In this document: piece by piece, positions 53,991 to 62,359 of the stretch
Layout of the letters: the number at the start of each line of letters is the position of its first letter
How positions within the stretch are numbered: position 1 is the first letter of the stretch
From: Rhodobacteraceae bacterium IMCC1909
GTDB lineage: Bacteria; Pseudomonadota; Alphaproteobacteria; Rhodobacterales; Rhodobacteraceae
Direction: 5' to 3'
Assembly (NCBI GenBank): GCA_030704425.1
Contig: JAPDHM010000002.1
Span: forward strand, 372,001 to 436,000
DNA: 64,000 bases
Program-made: the position numbers and the translations under genes
Notes under the pieces: model-generated
What the model saw: the letters and a program-made list of their open reading frames with translations, nothing else
Told to the model about the DNA's origin: nothing
Database searches by the model: none

Positions 53991-55169
53991 ATGCGCGCGA
54001 CATTGATAATTTTGACTTTTGCCTATGTCTTGTCCCAATTTTATAGGGCATTTCTGGCCGTTTTAGCAGCCCCTTTGCAGGCAGATATTGGCGCGACAGC
54101 CGCGCAGCTCTCGGCGGCCTCTGGCTATTGGTTTTTAACTTTCGCTCTGATGCAATTACCCGTCGGCTGGGCCTTGGACACTTTGGGTCCACGGCGCACC
54201 AATGCCGCGCTTCTCGCTCTCGGAGCCGGTGGCGGCGCTTTGGTTTTCGCAGCCGCAACCGAACCGTGGCATATTTCCGCCGCGATGACGATGATCGGCA
54301 TCGGTTGCTCATCGGTTTTAATGGCCGCATACTATGTGATCGCCCGCAGTTTTCCTGCTGCGGCCTTCGCCACGATGGCCTCCTTCATCTTGGGTATCGG
54401 CTCGGTCGGCAATATCGGCGCAGCCTTCCCGCTCACGCTGCTTGTTGACGTCCTAGGCTGGCGCTTGTCGATCATCATCATCGCGCTCATCACCCTTGCA
54501 ATTGCCGCCCTATGCTACGTGATCGTCAAGGATCCGCCAAAGGTTGTAACCGATGAAAAGGGCAGCTTGGTCGATCTGCTCCGCATGCGCGCCATCTGGC
54601 TCATCTTGCCGCTGGTGCTGGTCAGCTATGCCCCCTCTGCCGGGTTGCGCGGCCTTTGGGTGGGTCCCTATTTCACCGATGTATTCGGCGCCTCCACAGC
54701 CCAGGTTGGCACAGTGACCACGCTGATGGCTCTGGCGATGATTGCCGGCACCTTTTGCTATGGTCCGCTTGACCGCTTATTGGGAACGCGTAAATGGGTG
54801 ATTGTCACAGGCAATCTCATCGGCGGCCTGTTGTGCTTTGCCCTTTATCTCTATGGCGACGCGGGGTTCTGGAGCACCGCCGGTCTGATGGCCGGAATTG
54901 GTTTTTTCGGTGCTTCATTCCCGATTTTGGTCGCCCATGGCCGCAGTTTTTTCCCAGATCATCTGATGGGGCGCGGCGTGACTTTGATCAACCTGTTTGG
55001 AATCGGAGGCGTTGGCATTATGCAAAATGTCACTGCGCGGGTATTTGACGCCAAGATAACACAGAGTCAGGCGCCGATTGTCTCATATAACGCGGTCATT
55101 TTGGTATTTTGTGTGACATTACTGCTGGGATTGATAATTTATATCTTCTCACAGGATAGAACTGACTAG
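53991..55169 (+). CDS. MFS transporter
   Basis: This protein has 392 residues and twelve predicted helices. Helices 1-2 flank SQFYRAFLAVLAAPLQADIG, and the loop 2-3 motif LDTLGPRRTNAALLALG matches the MFS signature A region. GGAG lies 7 nt before the ATG at 53991. The substrate is unknown; the position beside an amine catabolic operon and the divergent SDR gene makes uptake of that operon's substrate one possibility. Confidence 0.88.
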   Translation: MRATLIILTFAYVLSQFYRAFLAVLAAPLQADIGATAAQLSAASGYWFLTFALMQLPVGWALDTLGPRRTNAALLALGAGGGALVFAAATEPWHISAAMTMIGIGCSSVLMAAYYVIARSFPAAAFATMASFILGIGSVGNIGAAFPLTLLVDVLGWRLSIIIIALITLAIAALCYVIVKDPPKVVTDEKGSLVDLLRMRAIWLILPLVLVSYAPSAGLRGLWVGPYFTDVFGASTAQVGTVTTLMALAMIAGTFCYGPLDRLLGTRKWVIVTGNLIGGLLCFALYLYGDAGFWSTAGLMAGIGFFGASFPILVAHGRSFFPDHLMGRGVTLINLFGIGGVGIMQNVTARVFDAKITQSQAPIVSYNAVILVFCVTLLLGLIIYIFSQDRTD

Positions 55170-55234
55170 CTGCCTCTTTCCATTGGAGACCTGGCGCGAT
55201 ACACGAGCTCGTCTTTGAAACAAGGAAGAGACCT

Positions 55235-56257
55235 ATGTCTTATAAAGTTGTTGTTGTCGGCGCTACTGGAAATGTGGGCCGTGAAATACTGAACATTTTG
55301 GACGAACGTGAATTTCCAATCGCGGAAATTGCTGTTCTGGCCAGCCGTAAATCCATCGGCACGGAAGTGAGCTTTGGCGACAAAACTTTGAAAACCACCG
55401 ATCTGGCGAGTTTTGATTTCGCCGGTTGGGATATGGCGCTCTTTGCGGTGGGCTCTGAAGCCACTAAAGAATATGCCCCGAAAGCAGCGGCGGCCGGCTG
55501 TATTGTTATCGATAATTCGAGCCTTTACCGCTATGACCCGGAAGTGCCTTTGATCGTGCCAGAGGTGAATGCCGATGCAATTTTCGAATGCCACAAAAAG
55601 AACATCATCGCCAATCCCAATTGCTCAACCGCGCAGATGGTTGTGGCGCTCAAACCCTTGCATGATCGCGCGAAGATCAAACGGGTGGTGGTCAGCACCT
55701 ATCAATCCGTTTCGGGCGCGGGCAAGGAAGGGATTGATGAGCTTTGGGATCAAACCAAATCGATTTACAACCCGGTAGACAACAAACCACCCACCAAGTT
55801 TACCAAGCAAATCGCCTTTAACGTGATCCCGCATATTGATGTTTTCCTCGACAGCGGCGACACTAAAGAGGAATGGAAGATGGTTGCAGAGACCAAAAAA
55901 ATTCTCGACCCTCAGATCAAGGTTACCGCCACCTGTGTGCGCGTGCCAGTTTTCGTGGGCCATTCCGAATCGATCAATATCGAGTTTGAAGACTTCCTTG
56001 ATGAGGATGAAGCCCGCGATATCCTGCGCAAGTCACCTGGCATAATGGTGATCGATAAGCGCGAAGATGGCGGCTATGTCAGCCCAGTGGAATGCGTCGG
56101 CGATTACGCCACATTCATCAGCCGCATTCGGCAAGATGTCACGGTCGACAATGGCATCAACCTCTGGTGCGTGTCCGACAATCTGCGCAAGGGGGCGGCG
56201 TTGAATGCCGTTCAAATCGCGGAAGTCCTGGGCAATAAAGTCCTGAAAAAGGGCTGA
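55235..56257 (+). CDS. asd: Aspartate-semialdehyde dehydrogenase
   Basis: This 340-residue enzyme of lysine, threonine and methionine synthesis reduces aspartyl phosphate to the semialdehyde with NADPH. VVGATGNVGRE starts the Rossmann fold, Cys130 in NPNCSTAQM is the nucleophile, and RVPVFVGHSESINIEFE holds the catalytic His. AGGAAG lies upstream of the ATG. It is a single gene ending in a strong terminator. Confidence 0.97.
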   Translation: MSYKVVVVGATGNVGREILNILDEREFPIAEIAVLASRKSIGTEVSFGDKTLKTTDLASFDFAGWDMALFAVGSEATKEYAPKAAAAGCIVIDNSSLYRYDPEVPLIVPEVNADAIFECHKKNIIANPNCSTAQMVVALKPLHDRAKIKRVVVSTYQSVSGAGKEGIDELWDQTKSIYNPVDNKPPTKFTKQIAFNVIPHIDVFLDSGDTKEEWKMVAETKKILDPQIKVTATCVRVPVFVGHSESINIEFEDFLDEDEARDILRKSPGIMVIDKREDGGYVSPVECVGDYATFISRIRQDVTVDNGINLWCVSDNLRKGAALNAVQIAEVLGNKVLKKG

Positions 56258-56275
56258 AATTCTGAATATGGACCG

Positions 56276-56305
56276 AAAAGGCCTCGCTAAAATGCGGGGC
56301 CTTTT
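56276..56305 (+). terminator. Rho-independent terminator after asd
   Basis: The 12-bp stem AAAAGGCCTCGC / GCGGGGCCTTTT (one T-G pair) has a 6-nt loop and ends in TTTT. It could serve both strands because asd and the carbonic anhydrase gene converge here. Confidence 0.82.
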
Positions 56306-56338
56306 CATTGGCTCTTGGTATTTCGGGTTGAACCGGCT

Positions 56339-56989
56339 CTAAATCCGCACAAAATCCTTCAAGTTTGAATCAAACTGCTCCAAAGAACCCTCGGCGATGT
56401 CCGTCCACAGGCCATGCAGGGTCAGCTCGTTCTTTTCGACTGCGGCTTTCACAAATGGGAAGGTCATGAGGTTTTCAACGGAGACCAAAACAGCCTCACG
56501 TTCCAATCGCGCCACACGCGCCGCCTCATCCTTGATATCTTTGACCCGTTCATAGCCTGGGCGCAAAATATCCATCCAGCGGCCAACAAAGCTGCTGCTT
56601 TTTTCCAAATCTGGCGCATATCCAGTACACATATCGTGACAGCCCCGCACCCCGCCACAGCTGGAATGACCCAAGACGATAATATGAGATACTTTTAACG
56701 CGGTGACCGCATATTCAACCGCAGCAGAGGTGCCATGCGGTTCGCCATCCGGAAGATAGGCCGGCACCAAATTGGCGATATTGCGATGAATGAAAAACTC
56801 CCCCTGCTCTGCACCAAAAATCGCCGTCACATGAACGCGACTGTCACAGCATGAAATGACCATGGCGCGCGGGCGCTGCCCTTCACTGGCCAATCGACGA
56901 TACCAAGCATGATTGTCTTCAAACGTCGTCGCTTTCCAGCCATGATAACGTTGAACTAAATAATTTGGCAGCGGTTTCACGTAGACCAT
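56339..56989 (-). CDS. Beta-class carbonic anhydrase
   Basis: This protein has 216 residues from the ATG at 56989 (GGGGGT upstream). Zinc ligands are Cys47 with the Asp49/Arg51 dyad in CCDSRV, His108 and Cys111 in GHSSCGG. IHRNIANLVP and the closing hydrophobic segment fit the family. It interconverts CO2 and bicarbonate, supporting carboxylation reactions. A TTG/ATG extension of seven residues is possible but less likely. Confidence 0.95.
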   Translation of the reverse strand: MVYVKPLPNYLVQRYHGWKATTFEDNHAWYRRLASEGQRPRAMVISCCDSRVHVTAIFGAEQGEFFIHRNIANLVPAYLPDGEPHGTSAAVEYAVTALKVSHIIVLGHSSCGGVRGCHDMCTGYAPDLEKSSSFVGRWMDILRPGYERVKDIKDEAARVARLEREAVLVSVENLMTFPFVKAAVEKNELTLHGLWTDIAEGSLEQFDSNLKDFVRI

Positions 56990-57138
56990 CGGCACCCCCT
57001 TATACATCAATATTGAATTGAACCTACCAAATAGTTACAATAAATTCGAGAGGTAATCTCTCATTTTAGCTTAGAGTTTGATAAACTTTTGGGAGCAAAA
57101 AGCAGCCAGCTGTGGGGGCGTAGTAAATAGGTGAGTTC

Positions 57139-57528
57139 ATGGCTCAAATTAGCATGCTTTTGCATGACGAACATCTTCCCTTTTGCAGCAGCAAAATTGA
57201 CGAGATCTATTGTGAGTTTGAGCCCCAACGGGCGAAAGCAATTATTAACGGCGCCTTAGATGAATTCGCCATCCGCCTTTCCGGTCTGGAATGCACCGGC
57301 AAGCAAAACAATCGCTCTGCCGTACGCAAGGCCGTTGATGCTTTGATGAGCATCGGACATCAAATTGGACTGGGTGGGTTGACCAATGCCGCCCATAATG
57401 TGCGTGCGTTAACCGCAGCGTCCGATGATCCCGCTCTGGCCGCCGCGGTGGTGCGGTTGGTGCGGCTGGGCGACATGTGCCTGGTATCGCTTTGGGCGAT
57501 ACAGGACCAAAAGAACAGACAGCTTTAG
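57139..57528 (+). CDS. Uncharacterised helical protein, 129 aa
   Basis: I do not recognise a family. The protein is mostly helical, with no signal peptide or membrane span. A central stretch, MSIGHQIGLGGLTNAAHNVRAL, loosely recalls Hpt-type four-helix bundles, but there is no HxxKG phospho-site, so a phosphotransfer role is not claimed. The 149-bp gap to the divergent carbonic anhydrase gene is AT-rich and promoter-like. A GC-rich hairpin follows the stop. It stands alone upstream of the aminopeptidase. Confidence 0.65.
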   Translation: MAQISMLLHDEHLPFCSSKIDEIYCEFEPQRAKAIINGALDEFAIRLSGLECTGKQNNRSAVRKAVDALMSIGHQIGLGGLTNAAHNVRALTAASDDPALAAAVVRLVRLGDMCLVSLWAIQDQKNRQL

Positions 57529-57531
57529 TCA

Positions 57532-57551
57532 GACCCGCGCATTCGCGGGTC
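57532..57551 (+). terminator. Hairpin after the 129-aa gene
   Basis: A perfect 8-bp stem GACCCGCG / CGCGGGTC with a CATT loop starts 4 bp after the stop. The T-run (TTTTT) comes only 9 bp later, so terminator strength is uncertain. Confidence 0.55.
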
Positions 57552-57642
57552 CACGCAGGTTTTTGCCCGGCAAAGACCGCGCCGCATTGCATTCGCCACA
57601 GGGCAATGTTTACCTATGATAAAGCCATTCGAGGGATCTGCC

Positions 57643-59022
57643 ATGTCAGCGAGTTTTGCCGCACCCACACCCAACTCCGTACCCTTGCACCTCATTGCCC
57701 GCGCGGAGGCGGAGAACTGGCTGGCCGCAAGGGGCTTCGCGGCGCAAAACGCCGCCAAAACCCAAAATTGGTCAGGCAAATTGGGCCAGATCTTGTGCCT
57801 CACTGAGCAGGGTCTGCCGGTGCGGCTGGCCATTGGCTATGGCGATACTACAGAGCGCAAACGCAAACGCTTCGGTGTGGTTGCCGGATTGTCCACAATG
57901 CCGGCACAGGTGTTTGAACTGGTCGAGAGCGATCAAGACCGAGCCAGGGACTTCGCTTTGGCCTTTGCTTTGGGCAAATATCGATACGATCGCTATGCCG
58001 CCAATTCCGCCCCAAAAGCCGAGTTGATCTGCCCAGAAGGTGTAGACGCTGAAAAAATTGAGGCGATTGTTTCCGGTGAATTTCTCACCCGAGATTTGAC
58101 CAACACACCGTCCAACGACATGGGCCCGGCAGAGCTTGAAGCGGCGGCCCGCGACTTGGCCAAAACTTATGCGGCAGATATATCAGTCTTGACGGGCGCA
58201 GAGCTGCTCACGCAAAACTTCCCCCTGATTCACACGGTCGGCCGCGCCTCGCCGCGGGCGCCACGTCTCATTGATCTGTGCTGGGGCACGGCAGGTCCGC
58301 GGCTCACTTTGGTGGGCAAGGGCGTGTGTTTCGACACAGGTGGCCTGAACCTCAAACCCGGCACCTCTATGGGGTTGATGAAAAAAGATATGGGCGGGGC
58401 AGCGCATGTTCTGGGGCTGGCCAAAATGATTATGGCAAGCAATATGCCAGTGAGGTTACGGGTTTTGGTGCCCGCCGTTGAAAATGCAATCGGTGGTTCC
58501 GCCTTCCGTCCGCAAGACATTTTGAAGAGCCGTAAGGGTCTGACTGTCGAGATCAACAATACCGATGCCGAGGGCCGGTTGGTGCTCGCCGATGCCCTCA
58601 CCTTAGCCGATGAAAGCCCCTGTGACGTGATGATTTGCATGGCAACACTGACCGGCGCGGCGCGGGTCGCGGTGGGGCCAGACATTGCGCCTTATTTCAC
58701 GCAGGATACTGGCTTGAGCCATGAGATCGCAACCGCCGCCGCCGAAGTTAACGATCCAGTATGGCAATTGCCCTTGCATGCGCCCTATGAGGCCATGATT
58801 GAGCCCGGCATTGCAGATTTGGACAATGCCCCTGCCGGTGGTTTTGCCGGTGCCATTACTGCTGCGCTTTTTCTACAGCGCTTTGTCACCCAAACCCAAA
58901 AGTTTGTGCATTTTGATTGCTATGGTTGGCAGCCCAGCGCCGCCCCAGCCCGCCCCAAAGGCGGCGTGGGTCAGGGCACGCGCGCCTTGTTTCACGCCTT
59001 GCCGCGCATTTTGAATCTATGA
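57643..59022 (+). CDS. Leucyl aminopeptidase family protein (M17, PepB-like)
   Basis: This M17 metallopeptidase has 459 residues from the ATG at 57643 (GAGGGA 7 nt upstream; an in-frame ATG at 57616 is the alternative). The catalytic domain shows VGKGVCFDTGGLNLKP, KKDMGGAA and NTDAEGRLVLAD, with the two-zinc ligands (Lys, Asp, Asp, Glu) intact. N-terminal residues 1-170 form the family cap. It releases N-terminal amino acids from peptides in the cytosol. The stop overlaps the NlpC/P60 start (ATGA), suggesting joint peptide or murein-peptide recycling. Confidence 0.92.
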   Translation: MSASFAAPTPNSVPLHLIARAEAENWLAARGFAAQNAAKTQNWSGKLGQILCLTEQGLPVRLAIGYGDTTERKRKRFGVVAGLSTMPAQVFELVESDQDRARDFALAFALGKYRYDRYAANSAPKAELICPEGVDAEKIEAIVSGEFLTRDLTNTPSNDMGPAELEAAARDLAKTYAADISVLTGAELLTQNFPLIHTVGRASPRAPRLIDLCWGTAGPRLTLVGKGVCFDTGGLNLKPGTSMGLMKKDMGGAAHVLGLAKMIMASNMPVRLRVLVPAVENAIGGSAFRPQDILKSRKGLTVEINNTDAEGRLVLADALTLADESPCDVMICMATLTGAARVAVGPDIAPYFTQDTGLSHEIATAAAEVNDPVWQLPLHAPYEAMIEPGIADLDNAPAGGFAGAITAALFLQRFVTQTQKFVHFDCYGWQPSAAPARPKGGVGQGTRALFHALPRILNL

Positions 59023-59753
59023 GCGCGCAATCTCAAATCATCCAAAGCCTCAGCGATCTGTGCCGCAAGCCGCAAGGACCACGCGACCGTCAATTGCTGT
59101 TGGGCGATGGCTTTACGATCTTAGAGCACGCGGGCGACTGGTGTTTTGGCAAGGCGACGAAAGACGGCTATCAAGGCTATATAAAAACCGCAGATTTAGC
59201 CCCCTACACACCCGCAACACATTGGGTAAGTGCCTTGTCCAGCCATGCCTATGCGGTACCCAACCTTAAATCACACGATCAGATCCCCCTGCCCTTCGGC
59301 GCGCAGGTGACAGTGAGCGCAGAGCACGGCAATTTTTACCAAACCCCCGCCGGCTTCATCCCCCGCCAACATTTGCGCACAACGGGTAATTTTCTGACCG
59401 ATCCGCGAGAGGTGGCCAAGATGTTCCTTGGCTGCCCCTATTTATGGGGAGGCAATTCAGCGGCAGGCATTGATTGTTCGGGTCTGATACAAGCCGCCTG
59501 CCATGCCACGGGGCGCGCTTGTCCAGGAGATTCAGGCCCACAACAAGAATTTTTTCCTGCAACCGAGTGGGATTGGGCGCCTGGGCAATTGATTTTCTGG
59601 CCCGGCCATGTGGCTTTGACCCTCAGCGCCACCCATCTGATCCACGCCAATGCGCATGCAATGGCCGTTGGCATTGAAGCGATTGACGTTGCAATGGCCC
59701 GCATAGAGGCGGCCGGGGATGGGCCCATGCTTCAACGCTCACAGCTGACCTAA
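59019..59753 (+). CDS. NlpC/P60 family peptidase with SH3-like N-terminus
   Basis: This 244-residue protein starts at an ATG overlapping the aminopeptidase stop. Residues about 25-120 look like one or two SH3b repeats (VSAEHGNFYQTPAGFIPRQH). The C-terminal NlpC/P60 domain has Cys153 in GIDCSGLIQ, His197 in WPGHVAL and His209 in HLIHANAH. There is no signal peptide, so it likely cleaves gamma-D-glutamyl murein peptides in the cytoplasm, matching the linked aminopeptidase in a recycling role. Confidence 0.92.
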   Translation: MSAQSQIIQSLSDLCRKPQGPRDRQLLLGDGFTILEHAGDWCFGKATKDGYQGYIKTADLAPYTPATHWVSALSSHAYAVPNLKSHDQIPLPFGAQVTVSAEHGNFYQTPAGFIPRQHLRTTGNFLTDPREVAKMFLGCPYLWGGNSAAGIDCSGLIQAACHATGRACPGDSGPQQEFFPATEWDWAPGQLIFWPGHVALTLSATHLIHANAHAMAVGIEAIDVAMARIEAAGDGPMLQRSQLT

Positions 59754-59764
59754 AGTGCAAGCCC

Positions 59765-60109
59765 CTAATCAACCGCCCGGATCAACCGCCGCTCCAAGAC
59801 CCCCAAAACAGATCCGAGATCATGGCCGCGTTTGAGAATTTGGTCCTGCGCCCCGATCAAAGCATACATGCCCTGCTTGTTGCGCAGCTTGGGACGTTTT
59901 TCGATGCGGTAGAGCGGGTTTTCCGCTGTACGCTTGAAAATCGAAAAGACAGCCACATCGCGCAGGCAAGAAATACCATAGTCACGCCATTCGCCCGCGG
60001 CGACCATCCGCCCGTATAGCGTAAGGATGGGAGCCAATTCCAACCGATGAAAGGCAATTTTTTCGGGAATTTTCCGCAGAGACTCAGATCTAATATTTAC
60101 AACATTCAT
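59765..60109 (-). CDS. DUF2794 family protein
   Basis: This 114-residue protein has the DUF2794 pattern: FHRLELAPILTLYGRMVAAGEWRDYG split by a short loop, then AVFSIFKRTAENPLYRIEKRP and QILKRGHDL. It is an alphaproteobacteria-specific family with no known function. It is convergent with the NlpC/P60 gene; the stops are 11 bp apart. The 222 bp between its start and the imuB stop hold no gene. Confidence 0.9.
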   Translation of the reverse strand: MNVVNIRSESLRKIPEKIAFHRLELAPILTLYGRMVAAGEWRDYGISCLRDVAVFSIFKRTAENPLYRIEKRPKLRNKQGMYALIGAQDQILKRGHDLGSVLGVLERRLIRAVD

Positions 60110-60331
60110 GAGCGTAGAGTTGCGCCGAATTCACCAATAATCAACCCTGTCGTATTCCTGCCCTGAAATGGTCCCGCAACTTTCCGTTTCAGGTCATCAC
60201 ATGGCCTTTGTAACTTGCAATATGGGCGTCAAGCAAACGGGGGCTTGGCTTTAAGTATCATTCCTGCCCCCACTCGGATACGCGATGCTGATCTTTCGTT
60301 TGCTTGCTTCCAACGTCAGGGCTGCCTTGTC

Positions 60332-61987
60332 CTAAGCAAAGCGGCCCTGGCAAAACCACCCGCCCGCGATGGCACCACCATGGGCGAAATAAAGCCAAAA
60401 CCGGTCTCCGGTTTTGGTGACCACTTGCCAATAATCACGCGTCCCGCTGCGCCAGGCTCTTTCAGCCAGCCACCACTCCGGGGCAATCCGCTCTGGCCCC
60501 TGAGCACTGTGCACCTCATGAAGCTGACCGCGCCATTTGAATGTCAGTGGCAATACCGCCTCGCTATGGGTCTGCAGGGCCTCTGGTGAAAAATGCACCA
60601 AAGGTCGCGCGCGCGGCGGGGCCGGCCAGTGCAAATGTGGCGCTGACCAGGCAGCGGCCTGCACCTGCGCGGCTTTTTCCGGTATATGGCTGTCACCGGG
60701 ATGTAAGCGGGTCAGGGCCTCCAGTCCGATGCGGGTGCCCAATGTGCCAATTAAATCATCCAGCTTGGTATTTTCCAACACGCGCGCCGCAACCGCTTGA
60801 CCAGCCTCAATATGCCCTTTGTGCTGATGGGCATGGATTGGCTCTGTTTGCGCCGCGACCAAGCGCAGCACATCAATTCCAAATTCTGCTTTGATATCCC
60901 CTAATTTTGATGCCAAAAGTGGCCACATTCGCGCAATATCAGCGGAAGGTTGGGCCAACCCTACCTCAAGCGATTGCATGGTTTGATCTGTGCGATAGGC
61001 TTCCAGTCGCAATCGCCGCGCACCCTGACCTTTCTCGTTCAAACGCACCGCCAAGCGCGGCAGCAGCTTATCCAAAGCGGCCAACAGATCTTCAGCCAGA
61101 CCAATTGGCTCCGGCAGGCTCAAACGGCAGGCGAAATGTGGCGCTTGTTTCGCCGGGCTAATGGGTTCGGGGGCCACGCCCAAGGCTTGATCCATCCGAT
61201 AGACCGTCCCCTTGCCAAACCGCCGCGCAAGGGCCGCGCGGGGCTGGCCCATCAAATCTTCCACCCGCCGAAGTCCAAGCCTGCTGAGCGCTGTAACAAC
61301 ATGCCCCTCCAATCGCAGAGCTGCCACAGGCAAAGGCGCAAGGGCTTGGCGCGTCAAGCCAGGCTGGGCAATACGGCCCGATGCGCCTCGATTGCTGCGC
61401 AGCTGCGGCGCGGCCCCTCCGCGCTCCCAATTGCGGCGTTTGACAGCGCGCGACCGGGTGGCGGGAGCCTCCTGATCAATCGCATCGCCCGTGCGGCTTA
61501 CCCCCAAGGGCTGACCTGCATAGCGCGCCAAGGCCCATGCGGCGCCTTTTGTATCCGCCATGCCGATATGCACAGAAAGGCCAAGATCCAGGCAATCTTG
61601 TTCCACCTGCTCGATAACCCCTTCCTCACCCCCAAATAAATGTGCACAACCCGTCAAATCAATGACCAAAGAATGAGGCGGCTCTTCCGCCACCCAGGGC
61701 GAAAACTTAGAGGCCCAGCGGCGCAGACTGTTTAAAAACCGCGCTTCACTCTGAGGATTTCGAAGCCGTGTGATAAGATCGGGGCACATGGCCATAGCGT
61801 CGCGCAAGGGTTGATCCAAGCGCAGCCCCCGCTCCTCCGCCATTTGTGACAAGGAGGAGAGCACCTGCATCTGCCCACAATCTTGCACCATGGCAAAAGG
61901 CAACTCTTGCGTCATACGGGCCTGTCGTAACAGCCGCTCTGCACCCATCCGAGGAAACCATAATGATAAAACACGTCGATGTGACAT
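60332..61987 (-). CDS. imuB: ImuB-type Y-family DNA polymerase-like protein
   Basis: This 551-residue protein has the Y-polymerase-like N-terminus RVLSLWFPRMGAERLL and the palm segment SLVIDLTGCAHLFGGEE. The region VSALSRLGLRRVEDLMGQPRAALARRFG corresponds to the helix-hairpin-helix/thumb segment of ImuB, and the long C-terminal tail carries WRSGTRDYW. ImuB lacks polymerase activity in studied species and links DnaE2 to the sliding clamp during SOS mutagenesis. Usual partners imuA and dnaE2 are not next to it. A LexA box lies 14 bp upstream of the start. Confidence 0.88.
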   Translation of the reverse strand: MSHRRVLSLWFPRMGAERLLRQARMTQELPFAMVQDCGQMQVLSSLSQMAEERGLRLDQPLRDAMAMCPDLITRLRNPQSEARFLNSLRRWASKFSPWVAEEPPHSLVIDLTGCAHLFGGEEGVIEQVEQDCLDLGLSVHIGMADTKGAAWALARYAGQPLGVSRTGDAIDQEAPATRSRAVKRRNWERGGAAPQLRSNRGASGRIAQPGLTRQALAPLPVAALRLEGHVVTALSRLGLRRVEDLMGQPRAALARRFGKGTVYRMDQALGVAPEPISPAKQAPHFACRLSLPEPIGLAEDLLAALDKLLPRLAVRLNEKGQGARRLRLEAYRTDQTMQSLEVGLAQPSADIARMWPLLASKLGDIKAEFGIDVLRLVAAQTEPIHAHQHKGHIEAGQAVAARVLENTKLDDLIGTLGTRIGLEALTRLHPGDSHIPEKAAQVQAAAWSAPHLHWPAPPRARPLVHFSPEALQTHSEAVLPLTFKWRGQLHEVHSAQGPERIAPEWWLAERAWRSGTRDYWQVVTKTGDRFWLYFAHGGAIAGGWFCQGRFA

Positions 61988-62000
61988 AACCGCAGACTTT

Positions 62001-62015
62001 GTTCACTATATGTTC
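62001..62015. promoter_or_regulatory. LexA (SOS) box upstream of imuB
   Basis: GTTC-ACTATAT-GTTC (GTTC-N7-GTTC) is an exact match to the alphaproteobacterial LexA operator. It ends 13 bp before the imuB ATG, so LexA would block transcription of imuB directly. Confidence 0.85.
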
Positions 62016-62359
62016 TATAGGCCAAAGCCTATCTCAGAGTCGAGTCCTGCCGAGAAGAGCCCGTGCAAAAACGGTCGGTTTCGACCCAGCGCAAATACGC
62101 TTGAGTTTTGACCCAAAGACTGGCCGACGCAGACGTCGGTTTGCACCTGATAAAGGTCTGCTGTGCGGACAAACCTGCCGTTTGCCAGGGCTGACTTCGC
62201 AAAATTTTGTGAAAGGTCTCTACGATCAATCGTAATGGCTTCACCTTACGACCGCTGACACTTCTAAAAGAGAACGCCAATAGCAGTCTTGATAAAGAGG
62301 GCAAAGCAAAGTTTGAAACGCTCGATAAGTGATCGAGACGCGGCAAAGGTGATATTCAT
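62016..62359. other. 344-bp region without a recognisable gene
   Basis: It lies between the LexA box of imuB and the end of the OLD-like pseudogene. A 105-codon frame on the minus strand resembles no family and has no ribosome-binding site. No imuA remnant was seen. It marks the boundary to the more AT-rich final segment. Confidence 0.55.

Noticed and set aside
62029-62346. 105-codon minus-strand frame upstream of imuB (possible imuA remnant)
   Set aside because: No resemblance to ImuA/RecA-like sequences, no ribosome-binding site, atypical serine/leucine-rich composition.
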